Shown here: piece after piece, positions 51,180-63,876 of the stretch
Position numbering within the stretch: the stretch's first letter is position 1
How the letters are laid out: the number at the start of each line of letters is the position of its first letter
Source: Dysidea avara
Lineage: Eukaryota; Porifera; Demospongiae; Dictyoceratida; Dysideidae
Length of the DNA: 64,000 nt
Assembly (NCBI RefSeq): GCF_963678975.1
Contig: NC_089274.1
Coordinates: forward strand, 18,493,633-18,557,632
Reading direction: 5' to 3'
Made by a program: the position numbers and the translations under genes
Notes under the pieces: generated by a model
Database searches by the model: none
The model's input: the letters and a program-made list of their open reading frames with translations, nothing else
Told to the model about the DNA's origin: nothing

Positions 51180-52160
51180 TAGTGTTGTTTTAGTAAGGAC
51201 TTGTAGCTTTAGTTATACTACAATAGTAGTCATGGTCGGTTTCGTCAATAATTTTAGTTTTCGTTTTAGTAATCTTTCTTGATTCCTTTTAGTTATTGAT
51301 TTAGTTATGACTATAGTCTGTGTTGTTTTAAAATATAGTTATAGTTTTAGTAAAAGCCTTTTAGTTTTTAGTTATAGTCTTAGTTGTTCCGAGTAGTTGT
51401 TCATACTAGAAATCTTTAGTCGTTTTAGTTTAGGCTTTCCCAATTCTTTATAGTCGCTCTTAGATTTAGTTCAGTTTGGTAAATTATTCTGTTGTTTTTT
51501 AGTTATAGTTTTATAGTTAAAAATGGATTTGCTTTTAGTTATAGTTTTAGTTTTAGTTGACCAATATATATTCGTGTCTTACTAAAAGTATTTTTAGTTT
51601 TGGTGATAGTTAACTAAGCCACCATTTAGTCACAAACTATAGCATATACGTATTGATGTTTGGATGCAATACGTACAGCAATAGAATGTCATTCTGTATT
51701 TCATTCCCTGCAACCTGTAGAACGTATGTTAACTTCGAGGTTAACTTATACATGCAGTGGTCTGAACAACTTGACACTTAATAGTGCTGTTTTAGTAATT
51801 TTTAGTTATAGTCATAGCTAGTTTCTTCAATGATTTTAGTTTTGGTTATAGCTAGTAATTCTTCTTAATTCAATATATAGTTATAGATTTATATTGTCTG
51901 TGTTCGTTTAGTTTTAGCTAAGAACATGAAAACCTTTTAGTTTTAGTTATAGTCGTTTATAAGAAATTCTTTTAGTTTTAGTTTAGTTATCTTTCTCAAT
52001 TCTTTTCAGTAGTTTTAGATTTAGATTTGGTAAATTGTTTGATTTAGTTTTAGTTATATTGCCTTTAGTTAAAGTTTTAGCTTTACTTAACTAAGAATAG
52101 CTATTTGTCTTACTAAAAGTACTTTTAGTTTTAGTTCAGTATAGTTACCAAAGCACTATA
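51180..52160. mobile_element. About 980-bp TTTTAGTTATAG-rich insertion
   Basis: The tract is packed with degenerate TTTTAGTTATAG words on the plus strand. It begins TAGTGTTG and ends CACTATA, and is flanked by ATTGGGAGG and ATTGGAGG, fitting an eight- or nine-base target duplication. Removing it restores the RT frame. It is probably a hAT-type element whose interior is a degenerate short repeat. Confidence 0.7.
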
Positions 52161-53639
52161 ATTGGAGGTGAAACATTGCTATCACGAGAGGAGGGTACTA
52201 CTCAGGGGGATCCCTTGGCAATGCCCACTGACGTATGCTTTGGAAGTTGCTCCTTTAATTAACACTCTATCAGATGAATTTGTCAAGCAGGTTTGGTATG
52301 CTGATGATGTGCCACAGCTTGTTGACATTTAGCTGATGTGCGATGCTGGTGGAATCATCTTGTGGCCCCAACTATGGTTAAACTTGATTGTGAAGCCTTC
52401 TCATTATGATGCTGCAGTCTCTATTTTTCATGGTTCAAGTGTCTTTATCACTGCAGAAAGAAAGTCCGACTTAGGAGCTGCGTTGGGCACAGCTGATATA
52501 TCTACACATGGTATTATTAGTAGGTGCAACTATCTGGTCAGATGTATTCCTCACATAAGTGATTTACTTCATCCTTGGTGATTTATACCAAGCTGTTACC
52601 CAACCTGACTGGACAGTGCGATGTTGAATGTGACTTCAGTACTGTCTCTTCCTCCTGTACTTGGTGGTTTGGATATTACTAAATATGCATCTTCCCAGTT
52701 TACTTCTTCTTTTAGCATAACTGCTCCTTTTGGTGGACCTGATTTTGAAACAATCTTTTATGTTTTGGAGCCTCCAGCTAGGCCAAGCTATTTCCAACCA
52801 TCATTAGATTTTGTCACTGAAGCCTGTATAATCAGCTCTTGCCTATCTTTGCACCCAAGTTACAGTGTTCTGTACTACTCTCCAGTGAGAAGGCTTCCTC
52901 TTTCAAATCATGGCTATACACCTCACATAAGGAGCCTTTCATGATGCCCTTTGTCTTTGCTATGGTTGGCAGCCCTATTCCTTGCCTTGCCAATGACTGT
53001 TGAGCATACTTTTAGCTGTTCTTTTGGTGGCTTCAATAAGGTATAATGAATTGTGGGATATCACTGTTACCTTGCCGTCAGAAGTCTGCCGCAATGTTTG
53101 CACTGAACCACCATTACAGCCTTTGTCAGGAGAACAATTCCACTACAGATCTGCTAATATTGAGGATGGTGCCTGGCTTGATGCGAGTGCTAAGAGCTAG
53201 TTTTTGGGGATGAGATAAGAAGATGACCTTTTTGATGTAAAAATATTTAACCCTTTGGCCACCTCTTATGCCTCTTCCCCTTTGGCCCAATGCTATCGTC
53301 GAGCTGAACTGGATAAGAAGAGAATGTATAATGAACAAGTATACGTGAAGTAGAGAGGGACACTTTCTCTCTATTGGTGTTTTCCTGCTTTGGTGGGATT
53401 AGTCCAGCTGCAACTGTTGTCTACAAAAGGCTCACAACACTGATATCTGAGGAACATGGTCATCCTCATAGTCAGACACTGTTTTGGATCAGACATAAAC
53501 CTTCTTATTCATTACTCCATTCTGCAGTGATGTGTATAAGAGGATCCAGATCAAGCCATCGCAGGTATAATTTACAAGATCCAGCTATTGATTTGGCCTG
53601 CTGCAACAGTTTGGATTTGGAGTAATTTATTATGATGTA

Positions 53640-55118
53640 ATTCTTTTTTATGTGTAATGGTTAATAATATCTAGAATTTCAAAAAATGCATATAGATAGG
53701 TAAAAAAAGAAAAGAAAAGCTCGGGCTATATAAGAATCACTAAGCAGTGGTCAAAATTAGAAGTAATTAAAGCTTGTTATTATTAATTACTGTGCAGCAA
53801 TAATGCAGATTAATATGTAATGCAGATTATAATCCATGGGTCACCCAGTGTCTAAATTATTACAAAAGGGATCAGCTTATATAAAAGCTGTTGAAAACTG
53901 CATGCTCTATTAAATGGAACTGCGTGCCAGGACAGCTACGAACATCATAATAGCTAGCTATATTCTTCTCAGTTAACTATAGCAATAAGGAAAAGACCAT
54001 GCAGCTAGTAATACACTGGTTGCTTATAGTAGTTTGTATTAGTGAACCAATATGGCGTCTGGAGTGAGTCGAGTGACTATCACTGCAAAAAATGAAAGCG
54101 TGCCCTGCTTATAAACAGCAGCGCATCTACACTATATATAATGCCTCAGTCCAACATCAAAGAACTTTTGTTCCCTACCAAAAATTGTGTGGAACACCCA
54201 ATAGTTAGTTACTCCCTCCTACTCCATCCTACCCAGCCCCACAGTTCATATGTGTACAGTGAAATTCTCTAATAGAGCAGTCACCGCATGTAGGATTTCT
54301 TAATTTGCAAGACACAATGCCTACAGTTTGTGAGGGTGCAGCATTGACTCTTACCTTTGTAATAAGTATCCCCAATGCAATTTTCTTTGGGAAATGTCGG
54401 AAATGTCTGAATATGTGGCTAATTGACTATGCTGAATTGGATGTCCTCTGAGACAAAGCTATACTATAGAGATGAGAAAAAGCAAACTCCATAGCTACTA
54501 GAGAAATCATATATGCATACATATTTTAGTGAGTGTAAAAAAACTGTATACGTTTAGTGTACCTATCCCAGCAATGCATTCAGCCCAGCATTAATCTATA
54601 TCTATGGTTAAAAGAACTTATCCCTCTCCCTTGCTCTTTCTATCTTTCACTTGTTTGAGCTTCAGGGGCTAAAAAAAGGGAGATAGTTGTGGCCAAAAAG
54701 CAAGTTGTAAATGACCTTTGGCTATAGTGGTAAATGGTGATTGCATGGGCTAGTTGTAAAAGTCAGGCTAAAATAGCACAGAAAAGTATAAAGTCTAAGT
54801 TACATATTATGTTTTATGCATCCAGCATCTTAGTTTATTACAGGGATTTGACCAAAGTACCTAGCCGAGATTCAATGTTGAGATATTCAGTTTCAAAATT
54901 TTCCATGTTGTGGTCCACTTTTTGATTTAAAGTTTTCTTGCTTACTGCATTCGTACATAGTTCACTAGTTCTTGTTTTAATTTCAGCTTGCCTATATTTA
55001 CTTCCAGAGTCATTTCACAAATTGCTTCCAGATTCAATCTTGTCACAGCTGTGTTTCATAAATCTCTAAACCGCCAGACTCCCAATAGTTAGTTAGAAAT
55101 CAATTTCAGTTTTGCACT
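53640..55118. other. Gene-free DNA
   Basis: AT-rich, with no recognised gene. It holds one dispersed CTCTATTAGAG motif at 54262-54285 (minus strand, TCTCTAATAGAGCAGTCAC). Confidence 0.4.
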
Positions 55119-55420
55119 CAGTGGCAATTCTAGACCTGACCTATAGGGGGGAGAGGGGGGGGCAAGTAGGGAACAGCATGACTATTGCTGTATGGCTGTA
55201 ATATAAAGGGGGGTCTGTGGGTGCAACTCCCAGAAGCTGCATGATTTTTGCAATTTGACGGCTTGAAAACAGCCTAAAATTTATGCTAAAACATGAAAAA
55301 TGCTAAAAATAACAATGCCAATCTATACTGTAACTTTTCCCCAAGATTTATTAAAGTTGTTTTTCAGCAGGGAGAGCCATGGCCTCCCCTACCCCCCTTA
55401 GAATCTAGAATCGCCTATGC
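55119..55420. mobile_element. hAT-like MITE, CAGTGGCAATTCTAGA ends
   Basis: The left end CAGTGGCAATTCTAGA resembles the complement of the right end TCTAGAATCGCCTATG. Subterminal G runs pair with C runs. The flanks TTTGCACT and CTTGCACT agree in seven of eight bases, fitting a hAT target duplication. Confidence 0.7.
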
Positions 55421-56254
55421 TTGCACTATATGCAACACATGTACAAGCCCTCTTCTCACTTTAGCTAATCAATACAGGGTTCAAAAAAACTAATCTGATG
55501 CATTATGCTAATGAAACTAATGAATTATTAGTCTCAAGAGCCAGACGGTTTGTGTGGGGGGCGCAAAATAAACGAGTACTCAAAATAAACCCCCACGGGC
55601 CAATTTTTTTTGGGCTCACTTTGGTTATTTTATATAATTAAAGAGAAGAGGTTCCATGGATAGTAGGTAGAGGACACGTTAGCACCCTCTACCATCCCAT
55701 CCAGAACCAATTCTCACGATCTAGTAGTCCAAAGTTAGTGTTTGGGTTTGGGTTCAGCGATACCTATACCCCAGTTAGGGGTAGGGTTTGGGTTCAGTTT
55801 TAGATATCTTCTTTGTTATAGGCTAGATCACTATTTTGTAATGTCTTGCATTTAAAGTAGAGCACAATTGAACTAAGTCTAGTGCATGCATTAGGTCACT
55901 ACCTATCACCTTCTTTGTCATCCTTTCAAAACTGTATTAATTTTGTTCAGACCACCATGATATCTAAGTCAAGCTGCAGGAGAGTTTTTGACTTGGCAGC
56001 TTCAATAGCTATCTCTGCTTCCAGAAGAATAGTTTTGGCTAAGGATTGCTCTGAATGGACTCTTGAATGTTGACACTTGATTAATTATACATATAGAATA
56101 TTATATTTTTCCTTGCCACACCCACTCTTGGGGCATAGCCCCGTGAGTGGCAGTGTGTGCCCGAGGACTCATCTCACATTATTGTTGTTGTAACACTCAA
56201 TTTTCATCCCATCAATAAAATGATGGCCTCTCCTCAAAAATCCAGGGCAGCTGT

Positions 56255-56330
56255 ACTGAGCACAGTGGTTAGGAATCGGGTGTATTGAGGAAAAGTAGTG
56301 GGTTCAAGTTTACCAAAAGTTTTTTTTCTG
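56255..56330 (+). repeat. SINE-like pol III promoter unit
   Basis: A-box-like CACAGTGGTTAGGAATCGGG is followed by a B-box GGGTTCAAG (56300) and then a T run. The layout is similar to the unit at 37440. Confidence 0.4.
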
Positions 56331-56615
56331 TTTTTAAGTTAAAGTTGAAAGTGGGCCCAAAAAAAAATTTGCCCCCCACGGCACGCGACAGATTAATTGA
56401 ACATACTCTCGTGATCAACCGTGTACGATAGTTTACGTCTGGTTTACGTCGCTAAATGTGCGGAAACTTCTATTCGTCAAGTTGATGCTCCGGATGCTCC
56501 AGTTGACGATGAATTGAGCTTACAGCAATCATCCGACGAGCCAAAATGTAAGGAAGAAAATATAGTTTTTACTTAACCTTTATGTGTGCCGGGAGTTTCT
56601 CCACACGTACACACC

Positions 56616-56960
56616 TAGTCTCGCGTAGCCAGACCACTATTTTTCTTTTGTGTGGGGGCGGGAAAAGTAGGGTCTGGTACACCTGCATTTAGAATTCTGT
56701 GCAAGTTACACCAAGAGTTCATAATGCAGTCAGGGTGAATGTTGCTGATTGGCGAAGTCCTAAACTTCTAAGGCTGCCTGTTAAAAAGCCTCACACATGC
56801 ATGCTGCCTCCATCATCGTTATTGTACAAGGAGAATGATAAACAGGCCTTAGAAGTTTAGGGCTTCGCCAATCAGCAGCAATCAACAATCGCCCTGACTA
56901 GTCTCGCGTGGCCAGACCGCTTTTTTCCGTGTATTGGGTGGGGGGAAAAGGGTCTGGTGC
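56616..56960. repeat. Nested foldback between two GTCTCGCGTRGCCAGACC copies
   Basis: TAGTCTCGCGTAGCCAGACC (56616) and TAGTCTCGCGTGGCCAGACC (56899) are direct repeats, each followed by a GGGTCTGGT complement. Between them AGTCAGGG...GATTGGCGAAGTCC and its complement (CCTGACT near 56893) form a hairpin of about 170 bases. This suggests a hairpin element inserted into a GTCTCGCGT repeat. Confidence 0.65.
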
Positions 56961-57129
56961 AACTCCAATAGCTGTTTACTTCAAATTACACACTTGTCCG
57001 TCGTGCGCCCGCACTGGATGTACTTGGCCACACGACACACTGTTGTGTCTTGATGCAGGTGTACTTTCCCTAAAACAGGCTATTTGCAGTCTCTATTGGC
57101 AGTGCTTTTAGTTGTTTACTGCAGGGTTA

Positions 57130-57512
57130 GGCCACTCCAATTGGTAATTATGTTTCTGGTCCACCGCCCGCATCCTTTTTTGGAGAATGCGGAATTTCAG
57201 AAATACATGAGTAAAATGCCCACATCAGCTTTTGAAAAACCTGAATTTCAGAAACAAATATTGGGCTGCAACAAGTATACTAAATCTAACTATCTAAGTG
57301 TCATAATTTGTATTTTATTAGTGAAAACCTGCAAGAAATGGGCAGAGTGCATAGTACAGATCAATATACTCTAATAGAACAGTCAGTAAATCACAAAAAA
57401 AAAAATTCTAATTGAGCAGTCACTTCATTATTGCTTTGTTGCTGAATTCCGCCCACCCGCACCTAAACTGATTTTCAAAAGACCAGGAACATAATTACCA
57501 ATTGGAGTGGCC
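57130..57512. mobile_element. PIF/Harbinger-like MITE, GGCCACTCC ends, two dispersed motifs inside
   Basis: The ends GGCCACTCCAATTGGTAAT and ATTACCAATTGGAGTGGCC are exact complements, flanked by TTA at 57127-57129 and 57513-57515. Minus-strand dispersed motifs lie at 57363-57386 and, weaker, 57403-57424. The terminal ten bases equal those of the element at 7850-8175. Confidence 0.85.
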
Positions 57513-57567
57513 TTAATGAACATATAGCATTTATAAGCAGTACAAAACAGCCTTTAACCACCTGGAA

Positions 57568-57630
57568 ACACTTGGTACAGTGGTAAGACACCAACTCTCA
57601 AAGTAAGAGGTGCCTGGTTTGATTCCCACT
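57568..57630 (+). repeat. tRNA-like fragment (pol III A/B boxes)
   Basis: ACAGTGGTAAGACACCAAC and GGTTTGATTCCCACTG have tRNA-like A-box to B-box spacing. The stems do not close into a full cloverleaf by eye, so a SINE head or tRNA pseudogene is more likely than a functional tRNA. Confidence 0.4.
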
Positions 57631-57770
57631 GTAGAAATATATATGTATATTTTTACTACCACTACTACTACTACTACTTTTAGGAACACGTTTTATGAAG
57701 GCCTTGGCTATATCAATCTTTATCAGTTTTCAGTCCTGGTCCAAGAAGGATACTTTCGGTGTGATATTAT

Positions 57771-58293
57771 CAGTGTTGGGAGTAACGCGCTACTTATGTA
57801 ACGCGTTACGTAATATTATTACTTTTGTGGTACCTAAGTAATATAACGAAATACGCTATAAAAACAGGTAATATAACTCAAGTTACTTTACTTACAAATG
57901 TAACGCGTTACCTAAGTAATATAGTTACTGTAACGAGTCTAATATTACATAATATTATTACTACAAGTAACAAAGTTACTAATCTCGTTAGTAATCCACT
58001 GAGTAACGCCTAACCACAACGAAGTATTGAAGCCTACTGAATGGTGCTTATTCACTAGCTTCTTACTTATAACCGAGATTTGCACATTGCCCAACAACGA
58101 AATCATGTCATGTGATAAGGTGGTAGTTTCACACGTGACAGCTTAAGGTTGTGGACACAAAGTAATATAATATGTAATATTATTATAGTTACTTTATTTT
58201 ATGGGTAATATGTAACTGTAACTAAATAGTTCAGTTGCAAGTAATATGTAATATGTAACTAGTTACTTTTAAAATGTAACTTGCCCAACACTG
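57771..58293. mobile_element. hAT-type MITE, CAGTGTTGGG ends, perfect 8-bp target duplication
   Basis: Second complete copy of the family at 30848, flanked by GATATTAT at 57763-57770 and 58294-58301. The two copies share long stretches (TAATATAACTCAAGTTACTT, CACACGTGACAGCTTAAG) in the same orientation. Confidence 0.9.
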
Positions 58294-60733
58294 GATATTA
58301 TTCTAAGGGGAGCTTCAGCCCCACCCCCACCCCCTTCCACTCTCTAACAATCACACACACCCTTCATCTAGCAAAGTTTAATGATTTGTGGATAACTGCA
58401 TTAGTTCTATGCATTGTTTTTTTAGCAGTGTCCTACAATCCAAAACATACAATATTAGATACAACAACAAAACAACATGAGTACCAGCAACAAGAAGCAA
58501 ACAAGAATAAAAAAAGAAAAAAATTAACAATACAACTGACAAATGATTAATGTTGGGGGTAAATTGTTCCAGATTACTGCTCCACGATAATAAAAAAAAA
58601 ACACTTTTCCTAATAGAAATGTTTATTTTGTGGGATAAACAAACAATGCTTATTGCGGCCTGTATATGCTTCTGCACCAATCTCTTAAATATGCTGGACA
58701 AAAATCAATGATCACGAGTGATTTCTGCCCACAGAAATAATTAGTCTCACAAACATATTATTATTAAAGAAAATGCAAGTTCACAGTAACAAAACTATTG
58801 CCTATGTCATGACTTATTGTCCTTTAGAACCCAATAATAACATCACAAATAACACTATGACATCACATGTGAATTTTCAAATCAAGTGTTGAGTCACAAA
58901 TCCAGGTTTCAAATCATGAAATTATTTCAAATCCCATACAGATTGTGAAGGATGTCACACACCTCAGCTTTTAATATCTATGCCTAATTGTGGTGTTGAG
59001 AAATGGCACAATCAATTTATGGAATCCCTACTCACTTTTGGAGGCAGGGCTTCCCTCAACAATAGTATCAGTCCAGAATCATCTCTTGGACATAACCTTC
59101 AGGTGCACTTTAAAAAGTCACAGTATGGTTCTGGTAGCCAGATGTTCTATTATTCTATCTATATACTCACATAGGTTATCGAGCACATTAGTACAGCCTC
59201 CAACTCTTAAGACGAGATCAAAAGTGGATAGCTAGCAATGGTGCAACCCTCGTATAGAGGAGCCCTGACCTGTTTGATCTGGGTATTCCAAGGTGTCCAC
59301 TCTCCTCCTGCTTATTCATGACTACATTTGTTCATGTTTTCAACTTTCTGTGTTTTTGACCAAGTTGTTTTAATTTGTCATAATCTTTTGTGTTAAGTTT
59401 ACGGTGACAGATACAGGTATGCTCTATAGGGTGATCTGGAACTGTAGTCACAACTTTGACTGAAAGTTTGTAGTGATCTATAACATAAACCATCTGGCCA
59501 TCACAATCACCATATAATGGATTGATCACTGACTGATTTATTGGTTTCACTACAGACTCTTTGTGCATTTAATAAACCTTTGACATCAGCAGAAAAGTTT
59601 CTTCCTCTGGAGCCATGATCAGCAATGACCAGTATTAGTAAAATTCAAATTGAACTTCTAATTAAAACAAATTCTCATGAAATCAGTTTTATTTATAAAA
59701 GAAACCTTATAGTACACTCCTTTTGTAGATGTCGGTGTTAGCTGTACACTCTGGCATTATTAGGTGAGTCTTGTATAGTGATGGCATCATAGGCTGTGGG
59801 GATCTGGAATCTAATGTATGCAAACATTACTGCTATTTGTTTTCAAGTGATTGTAATGTTCTCTCTTTCAGGTTTCGGGTAAATTTATTCAATATCCAGT
59901 ATCTCGGGTATGTGTGGAGTAACATGTCTAAAGTGTCTCCTAGTACAAATTGTCATCAGTTTGGGAAATAATGTCGTAATACTTGTTTGTGACATTTGCT
60001 TCGTTTTCTTTGTACTTGCTCATGACCTTATACCCTATGGTTATAGTTCTATAAAGTGAATTGTGAATTTGCTTATTGTTGGAAATAATAGTTAGCTCAA
60101 GATCCATTAATGCCAGTGATATTTCATTGAGTTCTGCTGTTGTGCAATATTTGAAGTACACGCTTATTATTATGTGCATATACGCGATTTGTTAAAGTTA
60201 GAAAAGCTTTATTATCAAAAGCTAGATTTGGCACGAGATTCATTAACCCTTCATAAGGTATTTTTCATATGTGTGATAATTTTCAATAGCATCCTGTTTG
60301 GGAACACTGTGGGGGATTCCTACTGTTTGAGTATTATTATTTGTACTTGAATGATATGCCACTGTGTAGCAGTAGTAGAGAAGTTGGTGTTTTAATGTTA
60401 TAGGTAAGGATTTTTGGGGTCCAAATAGGTTGCATACGTTTGACCATTTGTGCACTCCTATTCTTGCTCCGTAGCATCCAGGTATTAGTTATATTCATTG
60501 CTATGGTCCTGTGATGCTTAAGTGAAACAAGAGTGTTGTTAAGGTTTACTAAGTTACATATACTAATTTTGACATTTTGTTAAACTCAATCCATGGGTTG
60601 CCAAACTTATCACATAGGAGATCCTAACTTAATGTAAACACACTAAGAAAAAGTTGAAGTGGGTAATTTAGAGTTTTGTTTCAGCCTGGAAGGTGAATTT
60701 ATGACAACAAATATTAAGAACTTTAAGTTTGAT
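58294..60733. other. Gene-free DNA
   Basis: Only short open frames on both strands; none shows a recognisable domain or good splice context. Confidence 0.4.
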
Positions 60734-62534
60734 GAGGGATCATAGAAAAAAAAAGTAGGAAAACAAGGGAGGTCGCCTACACCTGCAGATATACTAGTGG
60801 ACATTTAATCCCTAATTCAGTTGTGGTAGTAAATGTCCACTGGTATATCTACAGGTATAGGTGACCTCCCTTGTTTCCCTACTTTTTTTTCTATGATCCC
60901 TAATCGAACTTAAAATTCTTAATTTTTCCTTATACTTGTTTGTTTACTTTTTTTGTAACATTATCATGACTGATGAACCTACGCATACCACATCAAAAGA
61001 AAGGATGGCGCCAGCAGTAATGTTTTTTAACTGAACGTGCGCCCCAAATATCAATTACTGACTCTAAAACGTAGTGGCCATTATGCTTCACTTTCAGCTA
61101 TGTTCAGCCCGTTATACTGCACTACAAACAAAGAACAGGTAGGAGAAGCATCTCTGCAATCAATCCAGTCACCATGAAAAATACAGATGATTCATGTGCC
61201 CCAATTACTGATTTGAAAGTGAAGTGGCTATCATGCTTTGCTTTTAGCTATGTCACAGTGCTACAATTTCAAAAAAACAAAAACAGAAGTGTCTCTGCAA
61301 TTAAGCCAGTCACCACAGAAAATATGGACAATTCCCATATGGAAGCCATCGCGCTACCATGAATGGCTGTCAGCAAAAAGAAATGGAACACAAAGGAGGA
61401 CAAAGGTAAGTCGTCCATAATGTGTGCATTGTATGTACTGTGGTATGCCAAAAGGTACATCTCAGAATGGAGCAACATCAAACAGTGAAAAATTCAAGCC
61501 CATAGCACTAGCTGTTATACTTGCCTGAAGGCATCAAATCAAGGATGCAGTTAGTCAGTCAGTAGAAAATTCCTTTTAATTTTTTTAATTTTGTAACAAC
61601 ATCCTATTGGAAGCATTTAGGATAGTACTGAGGGCACTTTTGGGCTTGGTTATACCTAACCAACAAGTACACAGAAAAATTTGGAATTTTCAACTAGAGT
61701 AGGGACCATAGCACATCGATAAAAGTACTGAAACAAGCTGGAGTAGTGCATGATATTAAATCATAATAAAACAATAAGAAGTGCACAGTAGGGATATAAC
61801 AATTCTTTTTGTTTTACTGTGATTTAATATCGTGCTCTACTCCAGCTTGTATCAGTACTTTTTATTGATGTGCTATAAGCCCCTACTCTAGTTGAAAATT
61901 CCAAATTTTTATGTGTACTTGTTTGTTAACTTTTTTTGTAAATAATTATTATGACTGGTGAACCCACGCGTACTGCATCTGAAATGATGCCACGCACCCC
62001 AATTATCGTCTGAAAAGTGAAGTATCCATTACGCTTCGTTGTCAGCTATGTTCAACCCATTACGCAGCGTTTCGAATCAAGAACAAGAACTGTTTGAAAA
62101 GCACCTCTGCAATCCACGCATATCAAAAGAAATGGTGCCGTGTGCCCCAGGTTATATCAATAAGTATCATTTGAAAAGTGAAGTATCCATTATGCTTCAT
62201 TGTTGGCTATGTTCAACCCGTTACACAGTAGTACAAATCAAGAACTGTTTGAAAAGCACCTCTGCTATAAAAATAGCCACTATGACAATTACAGACAATT
62301 TCCGTTACAAAGGGAAGCCATCACATGCTATCGCCAAATCGACACTTTTCACTGTCAGCAAAGATGAATGGGACACAAAGGAAGACATTGGTAAGTCCAT
62401 GAAGAAGGCATTGCACGTACTGCGGTATGCCAAAAGGAACCTGTCGGGCCAAAGCGATGTCAAACAGTGAAAAATCAAGCCCGTAGCCTTAGCCGTTATC
62501 GAGTTATGCTTGTCTGAATGCATCAGTCAGTCAG

Positions 62535-62565
<31 letters not shown>

Positions 62566-62845
62566 GTAGAAAATTCTGTTAAATAAATTAATTCCGTAGC
62601 AACTTGTTGAAAGCATTTTGGGTCAATCCGAAAGCTTGTTTGGGCTTATTTCACCTAACCAATACTGCCTGATTGTTGTTAGGGGAAGTTGAGGCTGTTT
62701 GTTGGGTGATGTTATTTCATGGGCCACGCCTACTCCTTTGTGGTCCCTACTATACGCTACTATCGTAGTGTATAATACTGCCAAGGCGCTATGTGAAGCT
62801 TGGTTTTTGGGTGATATTTTTGGCCAGAAAAACCCGAACCTCCAT
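60734..62845 (+). mobile_element. TTAGGGATCAT-family composite region, longest
   Basis: It begins with the family hairpin (GGGATCATAGAAAAAAAAAG, 60736-60903) and ends CTCCATGATCCCTAGTATAC near 62845. Two versions of the coding-like peptide occur: near 61365-61420 (KEWNTKEDKGKS type) and 62345-62420 (VSKDEWDTKEDIGKS). The microsatellite position holds CAGT units (near 61550) in one and (TTAC)n (62530-62566) in the other. A separate hairpin (61674-61910) is inserted between them. It looks like two tandem or nested family members. Confidence 0.7.
61674..61910. mobile_element. Foldback element related to the perfect hairpin at 27855
   Basis: Arms of about 95 bases (AAATTTGGAATTTTCAACTA with its complement at 61895) carry several mismatches. 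The shared words GTAGGGA, GATAAAA and ACTGAAACAAG match the 27855 element. It lies inside the composite repeat. Confidence 0.75.
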
Positions 62846-62949
62846 GATCCCTAGTATACAGTACTATCGTACTGTATGATTTTAGCTATCACCAAGTGTA
62901 TATAATAACTACAAAATTAATGCCACACATGTAAGAGGCCTGTGGACCA

Positions 62950-63115
62950 TTCACTTATTTATTAAGGCTTTACAGCACAAGTGCTGAAGGTGTGTAGGAC
63001 CCTTGGTCCTACAGCCTGTTTAAAGTGTGTTGTTTGATGTTGTTTGTGTTTGAAAAGGTGGAGAAAGGAGAAAAAATCCATGACTGGACCTAGGCAGCCT
63101 CGAACCATTCTATAA
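62950..63115 (-). repeat. SINE-like repeat, second copy
   Basis: Minus-strand match to 34180-34330: GGTTCGAGGCTGCC B-box, CCACCTTTTCAAACACA, then GGCTGTAGGACCAAGGG. The two copies differ by scattered substitutions. Confidence 0.5.
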
Positions 63116-63413
63116 CTGTTGAGACTAAGCTTTCTGAATCACAATAAAAATTATCTTAACCATAAAAAGTTCGTCCCTCAACATACCTATTTAAAGTGTT
63201 ACTGTGCTATATTGTACTTTGTGTGGGAGGATCAAAGCGATGCCGCCTATCGTATTGTCCATATACACTGTAGTACTAATAAACTGCATAACTGTACTGT
63301 ATGAGTCATACAGTACAGTTATGCACTTAATTGGGCAAACACAGCACACTTGGGCAAATACAGTACAGTTGTGCGGAGAATTTATTTAAGGAATGTTACG
63401 TAAACAACACACT

Positions 63414-63650
63414 GTAAATCGCTAAAACCAGCCAAACTAATCCTACGAGTTAGTTCTACGGCTAGGAATAGATTGTATAAACACTTACTGATCGTCTGAT
63501 CACGAAGCTTTTTAAACACGACTCCACTAAGACAACACGATTGATCACATGTGTGACATTGTAAATCGCTAAAACTAGCCAAACTAATCCTAGTAGTTCA
63601 TTCTATGACTAGAAATAGATTAGTTAAACACTTACTGATATCCTGATCAC
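63414..63650. repeat. 147-bp tandem duplication
   Basis: GTAAATCGCTAAAA begins at 63414 and again at 63561; both are followed by AGCCAAACTAATCCTA and a TTAGTTCTA/TTCATTCTA word, then AAACACTTACTGAT. The second copy is incomplete. No gene is recognised nearby. Confidence 0.8.
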
Positions 63651-63723
63651 CGAAAATTGCAGCGGTTTGCAGTACTAGAGAAAATCACTCCTAGTCAGAT
63701 GACCAGGAAGTACAATATAACAC

Positions 63724-63876
63724 TTAAAGCACCGCCTTGCTTGTGTCTATGAAAAATACAGCACTCAGGCGTGTCTCGAGGCAAATACAGCACTTGGCTT
63801 CACCTCATGCTGTATTAACCTCTCGACACACCCCCTTGTGCTGCATTTTCCATACACATGCACGGCGGTGCTTTAA
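63724..63876. mobile_element. Small TTAA-flanked foldback (piggyBac-like MITE?)
   Basis: TTAAAGCACCGCC and GGCGGTGCTTTAA are exact inverted ends. The inner words AATACAGCA/TGCTGTATT and GTGTCTCGAG/CTCTCGACAC pair as well. TTAA at both ends would fit piggyBac target choice; the class call is an inference. Confidence 0.6.

Larger units (their letters stand above)
50692..53625 (+). pseudogene. Decayed reverse-transcriptase retroelement pol
   Basis: Plus-strand segments in order: the RT motif A region AVILVDVLNAFDS (about 50720), EEGTTQGDPLAMP (about 52190), a YADD catalytic box (VWYADDVPQLVD, about 52290), HLGAALGT-like DLGAALGTAD, LPPVLGGLDITKYASSQFTS, TEPPLQPLSGEQFHYRSANI, and the C-terminal ATVVYKRLTTLISEEHG and LHSAVMCIRGSRSS. 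I recognise this as a pol type common in marine invertebrate genomes but cannot assign a clade. Frameshifts and stops separate the segments, and two younger elements (50842-51146, 51180-52160) interrupt it. It starts about 470 bases upstream of the EXTL3 start codon, in the opposite direction. Confidence 0.85.
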
